Below are positions 7,579 through 17,121 of a DNA stretch of 64,000 nt, in pieces (within the stretch, counting starts at the first letter, position 1; each line of letters starts with the position of its first letter). Both the position numbers and the translations under genes were made by a program. A model generated the notes under the pieces. That model ran no database searches. It worked only from the letters and a program-made list of their open reading frames with translations, and was not told the origin of the DNA. Origin of the DNA: Marinomonas fungiae (lineage in GTDB: Bacteria; Pseudomonadota; Gammaproteobacteria; Pseudomonadales; Marinomonadaceae); contig NZ_LIQF01000003.1 in assembly GCF_001418205.1 (NCBI RefSeq), positions 62,001 through 126,000 of the forward strand, in the 5' to 3' direction.

Positions 7579-10479
7579 ATGCGAGTCAGTCAAATTAAAT
7601 ATACGTTTCAATGGATGCTCTGTTTTTGCAGTTTTTTCATCGGCGGCTTTTCTTACGCCGCCTCTGCATTTAATGATTATTTTATGGAGGTGTGGACCTC
7701 ACATGACGGCTTGCCTCATAACAGCGTGAATGCCATTGCTCAGACTGGCGATGGCTATCTTTGGTTTGCGACATGGGAAGGCGTAGCTCGTTACAATGGC
7801 CTGTCATTTGAGCTATTTAGTCGTGATTCGAAAACGGGCATTGCCGATGCAGGCATTCGTGCTTTGGTGGCAGATAAGAACAATCGTTTGTGGATTGGCG
7901 GTGCAAGGGGCGGCCTAACACTGCGCCAAGATTACAGTTGGTACCCGCAGAAGCAGGCGACCAGTTTGATCAATCATGTCTTGATAGATCATGAATCAAA
8001 TCTTTGGTTGGCGGTGGAAGGAGAAGGTGTTTTTTTCCGTCCACTTGTTGGCGATAACGAATATGGGCCTGAACAGAAAGTACTTGATGTAGGCACTTAT
8101 CGATTGGTGCAATCTAATCAAGGTGCAATTTACGCAGCGACTAAAAGTGGCGTTTATAAGATTAATGAATCTGGATCAGAGAAACTTGCCATTCCAAATT
8201 TGCCTGAAAACACCCGTATCTATTACGTGGCAATGGATCACCTTGATCAATTGTTAATTGCCTCGGCTCAAGGTGCATGGCGTTACGATGGGGGGCAATT
8301 TAGTAGTATCGCAGCAGAGCTTAATCATTCGACGGTAACTTTAATTGAAGAGGACGATGAAGGGACCCTTTGGCTAGGAACGCTTGATAAAGGTTTGGCT
8401 CGCGTCGATTATCGTCAAATTGACTACATCGATGCGGACTCTGGGCTCCCCAATAATCGGGTTTTGTCGTGGTTTCAAGATGTCGAAGGCAGTATTTGGG
8501 TCGGCACAAATGGCGGCTTATTACGGCTTCGTACTGCGCCTTTTAATTCTGTTAGTAGATCAGAAGGGCTCTTAGGGGACTTTACTCGTACCGTCTTGCA
8601 AGTCCCAGGGGAGCGCTTTTTAGTTGGCACCAGTGAAGGGCTTAGCTTGCTTGAAGATGGTAAAGCGTTCCTTGCATCGGGCGATCGCTCAGCGCGGCAA
8701 TCTATATTGAGTCTTGCAAATATGCAGTCAGGCTCTGTCTTGGTTGGTACTCAGCGTTCAGGGGTATATGTATGGCGCGCGGGTGAAATGACGGCGTCAT
8801 ATAATATGGAAAATGGCCTGCCCTCCAATGAAGTAAGGGCGCTCTTGGAAGATTCAAAGGGACGTATTTGGGTTGGTACGGTTGATGGTCTGGTTGTCAT
8901 TGAATCGGATGGCTCCCTTAAGCAGATTAATCAAGAGAATTCAAACTTGCCGGACGATTACATTATGGCCTTGATGGAAGATCATCGTGGCCGTATCTGG
9001 ATCGGTACAGCACAAGGTGTCGCCTTTTATGATCGTCGAGACAGAATTCTGACCGTAGATATTTCTGCTTATGAAGGCGCTCAATATGTATTTGGCTTTT
9101 ACATCGAACCTGGGTTTATTTGGATGGCAACAGACCGAGGCTTATTGCGTTACGATGCCATGGAAAACCAATTAAGTGGAGTAGGGAAACCAGCCGGGTT
9201 ACCTATCGACAAGTTTTTCCAAGTGATCTATGACCATATGGGAAGCTTTTGGCTAAGCAGTAACCGAGGTATTTGGAAAATAGGGTATGTGGATGCGCAT
9301 CGAGTGGCTTCTGGGGAGCGCAAGACCATCAATTTCGAGCATTTTGGCGAGGAGGATGGTATGGGGAGTAGTCAGGCCAATGGCGGCTCTAGCCCTGCTG
9401 CAGTAAGCTCTCGAGGCGGCAGTCTAGTCTTTGCAACGGCTAATGGCGTGTCATTTATTCGTCCGACCGCACTTAAACAGCTTTATCAATACCGTTTACC
9501 TATCGTCATTGAAGACGTTGATGTTGATGGTAGGTCGATTAACCCTAAAGTGGACAAAGTGTTGGGCTCAGGTGTTAGCCGTATTAGGATTAATTTTGCT
9601 GGCTTGAGCTATATCATGCCACAGCGTCTGCAATATCAAACCAAGTTAATTGGCTTCGAAGAAGAATGGTTATACCACGGTAGTCAAACGGTTGCTGAGT
9701 ACACCAATTTACCCCCTGGACATTATGAGTTTCTAGTCAGTGTGCGTTACCCATACGGTGATTGGAATGAGGCTAAAACCCCTTTTCAATTCGAAATTGA
9801 GCCATTGTTATGGCAACGCAAAGACATGCAGCTGATGGCGTTGCTGGCATTTATATTGTGCATTGGCAGCTTGATGTATTGGCGAGTTCATTCTTTAAAA
9901 AGTCGTCAGCGTGAACTGGCTGAACAAATTCGTATACAAACTCAAGCCTTAAGGGATCAGTCTGAGCGTTATGAGCGATTAGCTAAAGAGGATGCTTTGA
10001 CTGGTCTGTTCAATCGCCGTGCATTTGATGAGCGGGTTCGTCGCGACTTTATTATGTCGTTTCAGTCATTAAGGCGTTTGAACATGGCGATTATTGATAT
10101 CGACCATTTCAAACAGGTTAATGATCGCTTTTCTCATCTGGTTGGAGATGAGGTAATCCAGCTAGTGGCAGATTATCTAAAACAAGCGGTTAGTTCTCCA
10201 AATATCGTAGCGCGTTGGGGAGGGGAAGAATTCACGTTATTAATACATGGGGATCAGCTTGAGGCAGAAGAATACTGCGAGCAGTTACGCAAAGGGTTAT
10301 CCGAATTAGAATGTGCTGCGCTCGAGGATCAGTTCCAATTGACCGTAAGTATTGGTTTGTCCAATGCGCTGGGGTGTCCAGATTATCAAACCCTTTTGAA
10401 GCGAGCCGATCATGCTCTCTATGAAGCCAAGGAGACGGGGCGCAATCGCGTTGTCAGCTATCAGGAGTTTCGTCACTGA
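7579..10479 (+). CDS. periplasmic beta-propeller / Y_Y_Y sensor diguanylate cyclase
   Basis: A 966-residue membrane sensor. A signal peptide (residues 1-30, ending FSYAASA) is followed by many two-component-regulator propeller repeats of the form GRIWVGTxxGL up to about residue 600. Next come a Y_Y_Y-type domain, one membrane helix near residue 755 (LMALLAFILCIGSLMYW), a short coiled coil and a GGDEF domain with RWGGEEF. The family makes cyclic di-GMP in response to a periplasmic ligand. The residues before GGEEF lack an RxxD inhibitory site, so product inhibition is probably weak. The ATG at 7579 is chosen because it puts a clean signal peptide first; an upstream TTG at 7504 would add 25 residues. 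The ligand is unknown. Confidence 0.85.
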   Translation: MRVSQIKYTFQWMLCFCSFFIGGFSYAASAFNDYFMEVWTSHDGLPHNSVNAIAQTGDGYLWFATWEGVARYNGLSFELFSRDSKTGIADAGIRALVADKNNRLWIGGARGGLTLRQDYSWYPQKQATSLINHVLIDHESNLWLAVEGEGVFFRPLVGDNEYGPEQKVLDVGTYRLVQSNQGAIYAATKSGVYKINESGSEKLAIPNLPENTRIYYVAMDHLDQLLIASAQGAWRYDGGQFSSIAAELNHSTVTLIEEDDEGTLWLGTLDKGLARVDYRQIDYIDADSGLPNNRVLSWFQDVEGSIWVGTNGGLLRLRTAPFNSVSRSEGLLGDFTRTVLQVPGERFLVGTSEGLSLLEDGKAFLASGDRSARQSILSLANMQSGSVLVGTQRSGVYVWRAGEMTASYNMENGLPSNEVRALLEDSKGRIWVGTVDGLVVIESDGSLKQINQENSNLPDDYIMALMEDHRGRIWIGTAQGVAFYDRRDRILTVDISAYEGAQYVFGFYIEPGFIWMATDRGLLRYDAMENQLSGVGKPAGLPIDKFFQVIYDHMGSFWLSSNRGIWKIGYVDAHRVASGERKTINFEHFGEEDGMGSSQANGGSSPAAVSSRGGSLVFATANGVSFIRPTALKQLYQYRLPIVIEDVDVDGRSINPKVDKVLGSGVSRIRINFAGLSYIMPQRLQYQTKLIGFEEEWLYHGSQTVAEYTNLPPGHYEFLVSVRYPYGDWNEAKTPFQFEIEPLLWQRKDMQLMALLAFILCIGSLMYWRVHSLKSRQRELAEQIRIQTQALRDQSERYERLAKEDALTGLFNRRAFDERVRRDFIMSFQSLRRLNMAIIDIDHFKQVNDRFSHLVGDEVIQLVADYLKQAVSSPNIVARWGGEEFTLLIHGDQLEAEEYCEQLRKGLSELECAALEDQFQLTVSIGLSNALGCPDYQTLLKRADHALYEAKETGRNRVVSYQEFRH

Positions 10480-10584
10480 AGCGGAACTTATGATGTACGT
10501 CATGCTCTGAGAATGATTCCACCCTTAGTCTCTTAGCCATACGTTTGGCTAACAATATTATGTTGGGAATTGCAGGAGAGAACT

Positions 10585-10896
10585 ATGATTGATAACGATC
10601 GCCGTAAATTTGTTAAAAAAGGATTGTTTGGTTTAGCTGTTTTGCCATTTGGTATGGGGGTGTTGACTACAAAAGCGTTTGCTGCAATGCCAATGTTGGA
10701 TCCAAATGCGCCTAATGCAAAAGCATTAGCTTACACACCTGACGTTGCTACAGCCGCTTCTCACGCTGCTTACAAAGCGGGTAGCAGTTGTTCCAACTGT
10801 AATTTCTTTAATGCTGGAACGGGGGCCTGCCCATTGTTCGCTGGTCATGCTGTTGAACCAAACGGTTGGTGCCAGGCTTGGGTTAAAAAGCCTTAA
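10585..10896 (+). CDS. high-potential iron-sulfur protein (HiPIP)
   Basis: A 103-residue exported electron carrier with one [4Fe-4S] cluster. The N-terminus has a twin-arginine signal (DRRKFVKKG followed by a hydrophobic stretch ending KAFA), as expected for a protein exported already folded. The mature part has four cysteines, CSNC, GACPLF and GWCQAW, in the HiPIP pattern. AGGAGAG sits just ahead of the ATG, which decides the start over the in-frame TTG at 10570. HiPIPs shuttle electrons in the periplasm, for instance from the bc1 complex; a petABC operon lies at 55.3 kb. It appears monocistronic and is followed by a strong terminator. Confidence 0.88.
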   Translation: MIDNDRRKFVKKGLFGLAVLPFGMGVLTTKAFAAMPMLDPNAPNAKALAYTPDVATAASHAAYKAGSSCSNCNFFNAGTGACPLFAGHAVEPNGWCQAWVKKP

Positions 10897-10917
10897 GCAT
10901 AAGCCTTAGTGATGATT

Positions 10918-10956
10918 AAAAAGCTCTTAAGCTGTGGAAGGCTTAAGAGCTTTTTT
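10918..10956. terminator. bidirectional terminator between HiPIP and the M48 protease
   Basis: A 15-bp perfect stem, AAAAAGCTCTTAAGC with GCTTAAGAGCTTTTT, and an 8-base loop, with T runs in both directions. It serves two convergent genes. Confidence 0.9.
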
Positions 10957-10982
10957 ATTGCAGTTATTAGTCTGTTGACGAT

Positions 10983-11789
10983 TTAGTAGCAATGGGCAGT
11001 TTTATTGGCCGCTTTAAGAGATGTGTATACCTGTTTCGGGCCTGCCATTGCCGCATTCAAATCATTCATGCGGGTTTGATGCGATGGGTGAGTAGATAGA
11101 AACTCTGGGGTTGAGCTAGAGCCTTTCTTAGACATATTTTGCCAAAGTTTAATGCTTTCTTCTGGGTTAAATCCTGCCTTAGCCATTAAGTCTAACCCGA
11201 TGACGTCTGCTTCAGATTCGTGCGTACGGCTAAATGGAAGTAGGATACCTATTTGGGCGCCAATGCCTAAACCTTGGAAAATAGCGGTTTTTGTCGCGGA
11301 GTCTTCACCGTAAAGCTGAGAACCTAAAGCCAAAGCTTGGCTAGTTGCTAGCTGCGTGGATACTCGTTCATTACCATGACGGGCAAGTACGTGACCCACT
11401 TCGTGACCGACTACAGCAGCCAATTGATCTTGGTTAGTAGCGACATCTAACAGACCTGTGTAAACGCCAATCTTGTAACCAGGCAGTGCAAACGCATTGA
11501 CTTGTTCATCGTTAAACAGCACCACTTCCCAGTTTTGCTTACGGTACTCATCTGGTAGTACGGCAATGATGCGATCCGCGACACACTGTACATGTTGTGT
11601 GGCTTGAGTACTGCTGGATGCAGGGGTGTTTGACTTCATTTCGGCAAAGGAAGCCACACCCATTTCATTGAGCTGATTGTCTGGAAGCAGTACAAGTTGC
11701 TTGCGGCCAGTTGGGGATGTGCTGCAGGCGCTAAGTAACGCTGCGCTAAGAAGACCAAGGGCAATATTACGCTGTAATTTAGATGCCAT
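10983..11789 (-). CDS. M48-family zinc metallopeptidase lipoprotein
   Basis: A 268-residue lipoprotein protease. The signal ends in the lipobox LLSAC, so it is lipid-anchored in the cell envelope. The zinc motif HEVGH lies near residue 130, and the later ESEAD (third ligand region) is intact. STHPSHQTRMNDL near the C-terminus is typical of the LoiP/YggG-type group, which degrades damaged envelope proteins. The DUF2750 gene ends 20 bases upstream on the same strand, so the two are likely co-transcribed. The natural substrate is not known. Confidence 0.87.
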   Translation of the reverse strand: MASKLQRNIALGLLSAALLSACSTSPTGRKQLVLLPDNQLNEMGVASFAEMKSNTPASSSTQATQHVQCVADRIIAVLPDEYRKQNWEVVLFNDEQVNAFALPGYKIGVYTGLLDVATNQDQLAAVVGHEVGHVLARHGNERVSTQLATSQALALGSQLYGEDSATKTAIFQGLGIGAQIGILLPFSRTHESEADVIGLDLMAKAGFNPEESIKLWQNMSKKGSSSTPEFLSTHPSHQTRMNDLNAAMAGPKQVYTSLKAANKTAHCY

Positions 11790-11809
11790 AAGAGATAATC
11801 CTCGTGTGT

Positions 11810-12169
11810 TTATCCTTGGATATCTTGAAGTAGCTCAGCAGCTTGTACGACAATTCCTTCACCTGCCATATTGGGCGCGATGCCGACACTGACACCATCA
11901 TTCGACATGCCTGGCAGCCAAATATCAACAAATGACTCATTGCTAACATCCAATGCACTGAAGCCTTCATGTTCAGCTTTTGCCCACTCATTTGCCATGT
12001 CTTCGCTTGGCCATACAGGTAATACTCGTTCACTACCGATGGTAACGTTTAAACAACCTTCCGTGTCCGCAAGAGTGTAACAAGTGCCGCCGCTCTTTAT
12101 GTGGCTAACAAATAGGTCATAGCGCTTTTGACTGGTTTCTCTAAAAAAAGCTGTGTTATCAAATGTCAT
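11810..12169 (-). CDS. DUF2750-family protein
   Basis: A 119-residue soluble protein with the DUF2750 look: an N-terminal RYDLFVSHIKSGG, then LPVWPSEDMANEWA, and a C-terminal half rich in acidic residues with DIWLPGM. The ATG at 12169 is chosen because the longer version would read through the upstream intergenic hairpin. It lies just upstream of the M48 protease gene. No function is established for the family; it is often annotated as a small acidic hypothetical. No signal peptide or membrane helix is seen. Confidence 0.7.
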   Translation of the reverse strand: MTFDNTAFFRETSQKRYDLFVSHIKSGGTCYTLADTEGCLNVTIGSERVLPVWPSEDMANEWAKAEHEGFSALDVSNESFVDIWLPGMSNDGVSVGIAPNMAGEGIVVQAAELLQDIQG

Positions 12170-12230
12170 AATTTTTTCTTCAATATAATTTGCTCGATAA
12201 TAACACATCAGACTATATCCGATAGACCAA

Positions 12231-12261
12231 AAAAATGGGCAGCCCTGATGGGCTGCCCATT
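12231..12261 (-). terminator. terminator of the BMP/nucleoside ABC operon
   Basis: Read leftward, a 12-bp stem (AATGGGCAGCCC/GGGCTGCCCATT, 4-base loop) is followed by a run of T. It sits between the substrate-binding-protein stop and the DUF2750 start. Confidence 0.88.
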
Positions 12262-12287
12262 GCACAAATAAAAAGGAAAAGTGTGAG

Positions 12288-13358
12288 TTAGCGTGGGATT
12301 TCGTCGGTAATGCCTTCGACGTACCAATTCACTTTTGCCAATTCTTCATCAGATAGACTATGGCCTTCAGCGACAACAATATTGCCTTTGTTATCTTTAA
12401 TTGGGCCGGTGAATGGCTTGAATTCGCCTGATTTGATCTTTTCGTATGTTTCGTCAATTTTAGCACGAACGTCAGTCGGCAAGTTCTCGTTGATCGATGC
12501 AAGGCTTAGCATGTCCTCATGGAAGCCACCCCAAAAGTCTTTAGGCTCGTAAGTACCGTCCATCACTTCCTGAGTGACTTTGATGTAGTAAGGTGCCCAA
12601 TCATCACGTACAGAGAAGATGTGTGCCTTAGGGGCAAAGCTGCTTTGATCAGAGGCTTGACCAATGGCGCGCGCACCACGTTTTTCGGCAGCGATTAAAG
12701 GTGCAGGGCTGTCGGTATGTTGTAGTAAGACATCTACGCCCTGATCCATAAGAGCATTGGCTGCATCTGTCTCTTTACCTGGATCGTACCAAGAATTCAC
12801 CCATACGATTTTGATTTTAACGTCAGGGTTAACACTTTTAGCCGCCATGTAAGCAGAGTTGATATCACGGATAACCTCTGGAATTGGGAAAGAGCCAATG
12901 TAACCAATGGTGTTAGTTTTTGTCAGTAAGCCAGCTGCGACACCTGATACGTAACGACCTTCATAAGTTCGAAGAACGTAAGTGCCCATGTTCTTAGAGC
13001 GTTTGTAGCCTGTCGCATGCTCAAAGGTCACGTTAGGGAATCGCTTAGCTACTTTTAACGTTGGGTTCATAAAGCCAAACGAGGTTGAGAAAATTAGGTC
13101 ATTACCTGATTTTGCCAATTGTGTAATAACGCGCTCTGCGTCCGCACCTTCAGGTACGTTCTCTACAAAGGTTGTTTCGACTTTGTCACCAAAGAACTTT
13201 TCCAATTCTTGGCGACCGCGATCGTGCTCATAGCTCCAGCCTAAATCTCCAACTGGTCCAACATAAACAAATCCAACTTTAAATGGGTCATCTGCAGCGT
13301 GTGCGCCGCCGATACCTGCTAACAGGCCAAGACCTACAAGTAAGCTCTTCAGTTTCAT
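12288..13358 (-). CDS. BMP-family substrate-binding protein of ABC transporter
   Basis: A 356-residue periplasmic binding protein with a Sec signal peptide (ending GGAHA). The BMP/PnrA fold is indicated by GFVYVGPVGDLGWSY and by segments such as FEHATGYKRS and NTIGYIGSFPIPEV. Relatives bind purine nucleosides or related bases. AAGGAG seven bases before the ATG at 13358 fixes the start; a longer frame exists but would overlap the permease. It is the last gene of a four-gene operon (ATPase, two permeases, binding protein) and closes at a strong terminator. Ligand identity is inferred from family only. Confidence 0.87.
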   Translation of the reverse strand: MKLKSLLVGLGLLAGIGGAHAADDPFKVGFVYVGPVGDLGWSYEHDRGRQELEKFFGDKVETTFVENVPEGADAERVITQLAKSGNDLIFSTSFGFMNPTLKVAKRFPNVTFEHATGYKRSKNMGTYVLRTYEGRYVSGVAAGLLTKTNTIGYIGSFPIPEVIRDINSAYMAAKSVNPDVKIKIVWVNSWYDPGKETDAANALMDQGVDVLLQHTDSPAPLIAAEKRGARAIGQASDQSSFAPKAHIFSVRDDWAPYYIKVTQEVMDGTYEPKDFWGGFHEDMLSLASINENLPTDVRAKIDETYEKIKSGEFKPFTGPIKDNKGNIVVAEGHSLSDEELAKVNWYVEGITDEIPR

Positions 13359-13413
13359 TATTTGCTCCTTTTGTGCCCTTAGGCATTTTCTATCACATAC
13401 AACAAAATGGGGA

Positions 13414-14346
13414 TTAGGCCATCTGACGTGGATCAAATGGCTTGCCAAGCGAGCGAGGCGCTAGCAGTTTCTCTTTGTATTTATCAGCACTAATGATCAC
13501 CATGACCACAATGGTGGCGACATAGGGCAACATGGCCAGCAAATTCGGTGAAATCGACCAGCCCATGCCCTGTAGTACCAGATGCATAATGCTAGCTAGA
13601 CCAAAGAGGTAGGCACCAAGCACAATATTACCAATACGCCAAGAGGCAAAGACGACTAAGGCCAATGCGATCCAGCCACGGCCAGCGGTCATGTTTTCAA
13701 CCCACATTGGGGTATACACCAAAGACATGTATGCGCCACCAAGGCCAGCCATGGCACCACCAAACATTACCGCAAGATAACGAACCTTCAGCACTTTAAT
13801 GCCAATGGCATTAGCAGCATGAGGGTTTTCTCCAACCGCTTTGATGGTTAACCCTAAACGAGTTTTATTCGTAACGAAAGAGATAATAATCGCCATAACG
13901 ATGGCCAAATATACCAAGGGATCATGGCTAAAGAGTACCTTGCCGATGACTGGTAAATCCGATAAAACCGGAATTTCAATCGGCTGGAAGCCCGTGATAG
14001 TTTGACCAACAACACTTGAACCGACAAAAGCGCTTAGACCTCCACCAAAAATACTCAATGCTAAACCGGTAGCCACTTGGTTCGCCCCTAGGTGAAGCAC
14101 CAAGAAGCCAAAGATTAAGCTCATCACCATACCAATGAGAAGCGCACCTAAAATACCCATGCCAGCATTGCCCGTGGCGTAAGCGGCCATAAAACCAACT
14201 ACTGCGCCCATTAGCATCATGCCTTCTTGACCGAGGTTTAGAACCCCTGTTTTCTCACAAATGGCTTCACCAAGCGCGATAAATAACAATGGTGTACCGG
14301 TTTTGATGGCTGCAAACAGCACTTGAGTAATTAGATCAATATCCAT
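13414..14346 (-). CDS. ABC transporter permease (BMP/nucleoside type)
   Basis: A 310-residue inner-membrane permease with about eight to ten hydrophobic segments, of the BPD_transp_2 family shared by ribose, branched amino acid and nucleoside importers. GEAICEKTGVLNLGQEGMMLMGA near the start is the hallmark of the second permease of BmpA/Nup-type systems. It lies nine bases downstream of the other permease gene and pairs with it to form the channel. A functional distinction from a general sugar permease rests on the BMP protein next door. Confidence 0.87.
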   Translation of the reverse strand: MDIDLITQVLFAAIKTGTPLLFIALGEAICEKTGVLNLGQEGMMLMGAVVGFMAAYATGNAGMGILGALLIGMVMSLIFGFLVLHLGANQVATGLALSIFGGGLSAFVGSSVVGQTITGFQPIEIPVLSDLPVIGKVLFSHDPLVYLAIVMAIIISFVTNKTRLGLTIKAVGENPHAANAIGIKVLKVRYLAVMFGGAMAGLGGAYMSLVYTPMWVENMTAGRGWIALALVVFASWRIGNIVLGAYLFGLASIMHLVLQGMGWSISPNLLAMLPYVATIVVMVIISADKYKEKLLAPRSLGKPFDPRQMA

Positions 14347-14355
14347 GTGATGCTC

Positions 14356-15423
14356 CTAAGCCATGTTTTCGCGAGATGAAACAATGCGGTAACGAATAAA
14401 GAAGTCACACGCTAGAAGGAAGAATAACAAGACGCCTTGGAACATACCGACCACGGCGATGGGAATGCCCATTTCAATCTGTGCTAAGTCGCCACCCATA
14501 TATAGGATTGCCAGAAAGATGGACGCAATGATTGCGCCAGCTGGATGCAAACGACCAAGGTACGCTACGATGATGGCGGAGTATCCATACCCAGGTGACA
14601 CATTTGGAGTAAGTTGCCCGATTGGCCCCGCTACTTCAGCGACACCCGCTAGTCCAGCTAATGCGCCAGAAAACAACATGACAAACCAGCTAATTGCTTT
14701 CGCGTTGAAACCCGCATAGGTTGCCGCAGGCTCATCAGCGCCGTAAACACGTATTTTGAAGCCAAGATGGGACTTGCTCAGTAGAAACCAAGCAAATAGA
14801 GCCAGTAGTAGCGCCAAGATAATGCCTAAATGAACTCGTCCACTTTCAAATAGAACGGGTAGCAAGGTGGCATCAGAGAACATCGCCGATTCTGGGAAGC
14901 CAAATCCGTCTGGGTCACGCAACGGGCCATGGACTGCCCAGATCAAAAGATACAGAGCAATGTAATTCAACATGATCGTAGTGAGGATCAGGTTAGAGTT
15001 AAACTTTATTTTTAGATAGGTTGGAATGCCCGCCCAGAACATGCCTGATGCAACGCCACCTAATAATGTTAGCGGCATGGCAAGCATGGAGTCTGAATTT
15101 ACAAACATCAGTGCCACTGCACTGCCTCCTAGTGCCCCAGCAAGCAATTGTCCTTCGGCGCCAATGTTCCACATATTGGCGCGATAACAAAGTGAAAGAC
15201 CCACGGCACAAAGCAACAGAGGCCCCATCTTTACCAACATTTCGCTAATGTTGTAAGCATCTGAAAGCGGGAGAACGAGCAGAACATACAGAGCTTGCAG
15301 AGGATCTTTACCTAACGCAGAAAACAGAATAGAGCCAAATACAAGCGTTAAAACAATCGCCAGAAAAGGCGATGCGAAAGTCATAAGTGTGCTCGGTTCG
15401 GTACGAGCTTGAACGCGGATCAT
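14356..15423 (-). CDS. ABC transporter permease (BMP/nucleoside type)
   Basis: A 355-residue permease with about nine hydrophobic segments. The segment RANMWNIGAEGQLLAGALGG is characteristic of the first permease of nucleoside-type BMP transporters. It overlaps the ATPase gene by four bases (ATGA type), which couples their translation. With the 310-residue permease it forms a heterodimeric membrane channel in the cytoplasmic membrane. Confidence 0.87.
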   Translation of the reverse strand: MIRVQARTEPSTLMTFASPFLAIVLTLVFGSILFSALGKDPLQALYVLLVLPLSDAYNISEMLVKMGPLLLCAVGLSLCYRANMWNIGAEGQLLAGALGGSAVALMFVNSDSMLAMPLTLLGGVASGMFWAGIPTYLKIKFNSNLILTTIMLNYIALYLLIWAVHGPLRDPDGFGFPESAMFSDATLLPVLFESGRVHLGIILALLLALFAWFLLSKSHLGFKIRVYGADEPAATYAGFNAKAISWFVMLFSGALAGLAGVAEVAGPIGQLTPNVSPGYGYSAIIVAYLGRLHPAGAIIASIFLAILYMGGDLAQIEMGIPIAVVGMFQGVLLFFLLACDFFIRYRIVSSRENMA

Positions 15424-16979
15424 GCCAGCGCCTCCGAAACCTTAGGTTCATTGATAAAAGTACCGGCCATCCATTGACCAATTTGATCAATGGAAGTCTT
15501 TTCAGTGCGCACTACTGGTGATAAGTGGCCATCACAAAGAGCGGCCATACGATCTGCCAGCAGGAACAATTCATCGATATCTTCTGAGATCAGTAGGATG
15601 GCCGTGCCTTGATCACGAAGTTTCAGAAGTGCTTGGTGAATGGCTAGCGCAGCGCCCACATCAACGCCCCAAGTAGGATGGGCGCAAATCAATACTTTAG
15701 GGTTCTGGCCAATCTCACGACCCATAATGAATTTCTGTAAGTTACCGCCACTTAGGCTCTTGGCTTCAGAAAACTCACCATGACATTTCACGCTGTACTG
15801 TGAAATCAGGTTTTTAGCGTACTCTTTGACGGCACTCCAGTTAACCAAGCCGGATTTCACAAAACCGCTGCTGTGGGTCAATAAGGTGTTTTCCGATAGG
15901 CTCATTTCGGGGACTGCACCGCGGCCAAGTCGTTCTTCTGGAACATAAGCTAGGCCAGATTTGCGACGAGCACCCGCAGACATTATACCGAGGTCAATAC
16001 CGTCTAAAGTCAGCACCTTTTTAAGGTTGCGATTATCTTCGCCGCTGATGATTGACATCAGCTCCTCCTGACCATTGCCAGCAACCCCAGCAATGCCAAG
16101 AATTTCGCCTTTTAATAATTCAAAATTGATATGTTTTAACGACGTACCAAATGGGTTCTTTGCTGGAAGGTGCAAATCATTCGCTGAGAAAATAACACTT
16201 CCCCCATGAGCCTTCTCGTAGCCAGCATCTTGCTCTGCTAAGTCGCCGACCATCATTTTGGCAATGGTTGCTGGTGTTTCATTCGCAGGCTCGCAATCGC
16301 CAACAAATTTGCCGCCACGAAGGATGGTGGCTGTATGGCAGATCTCAGTGACCTCGTGCAGTTTGTGAGAAATAAACAAAATGCTGCAGCCTTCACTAGA
16401 AAGTTGCTTTAACACGGTGAATAAGCCCGCAACTTCTTGGGGTGTTAGTACAGAAGTTGGTTCATCAAGGATCAGAAGTTTTACTGACTGTACCAAGCAA
16501 CGTACGATTTCTACCCGTTGACGTTCGCCAATCGAAAGTGAATGTACATAGCGATCAGGGTCAACATTTAAACCGTAGTCTTTTGATATATCACGGATTT
16601 TCTCGGCCAGATTGCCAATTTTTTCCAATTGGCTTTTGGTCAAACATAGTTCGATATTTTGCGCGACAGTTAGGGTTTCAAATAGTGAAAAATGTTGGAA
16701 CACCATGCCGATGCCTAGATCTCGGGCGATTGCTGGCGATTTGATGTCGACTTCATGACCATTCCAAAGGATTTGGCCAGCATCAGGGGAAACTATGCCA
16801 TAAATGGTCTTAACCAATGTACTTTTGCCAGCGCCGTTTTCTCCAAGTAATGCGTGGATCTCTCCAGGCATTAAGGTCATGCATATTTGGTCGTTGGCAA
16901 GACATCCGGGGTACTGTTTAGTGATATTCAGCAATTCTAAGCGGGGGCTAGAATTCTGTTTTTTCAATGTTTCCGACAC
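15420..16979 (-). CDS. ABC transporter ATPase with two nucleotide-binding domains (BMP/nucleoside type)
   Basis: A 519-residue cytoplasmic ATPase made of two fused ABC domains, the arrangement used by sugar and nucleoside importers. Domain 1 has Walker A GENGAGKS, signature LSIGERQR and Walker B LLILDEPT. Domain 2 has the usual degenerate P-loop region (GVAGNGQEE) and signature LSGGNLQK. The start is GTG with no strong ribosome binding site. It is the first gene of the operon; the 460-base region upstream holds two palindromes that may regulate it. Confidence 0.88.
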   Translation of the reverse strand: MSETLKKQNSSPRLELLNITKQYPGCLANDQICMTLMPGEIHALLGENGAGKSTLVKTIYGIVSPDAGQILWNGHEVDIKSPAIARDLGIGMVFQHFSLFETLTVAQNIELCLTKSQLEKIGNLAEKIRDISKDYGLNVDPDRYVHSLSIGERQRVEIVRCLVQSVKLLILDEPTSVLTPQEVAGLFTVLKQLSSEGCSILFISHKLHEVTEICHTATILRGGKFVGDCEPANETPATIAKMMVGDLAEQDAGYEKAHGGSVIFSANDLHLPAKNPFGTSLKHINFELLKGEILGIAGVAGNGQEELMSIISGEDNRNLKKVLTLDGIDLGIMSAGARRKSGLAYVPEERLGRGAVPEMSLSENTLLTHSSGFVKSGLVNWSAVKEYAKNLISQYSVKCHGEFSEAKSLSGGNLQKFIMGREIGQNPKVLICAHPTWGVDVGAALAIHQALLKLRDQGTAILLISEDIDELFLLADRMAALCDGHLSPVVRTEKTSIDQIGQWMAGTFINEPKVSEALA

Positions 16980-17121
16980 CGTTAATTCTCTATGTATGAT
17001 TGGGTGATTTACTCTTTTAACAGATGCTTTAAACGCTGTCTGTTAGATTCTAGTGTTTGCATCCTTGGCATTTTTGACTGATTGATAGGTGCTTTGCTCG
17101 CGTTGCGTCTGTTTTTAATTT

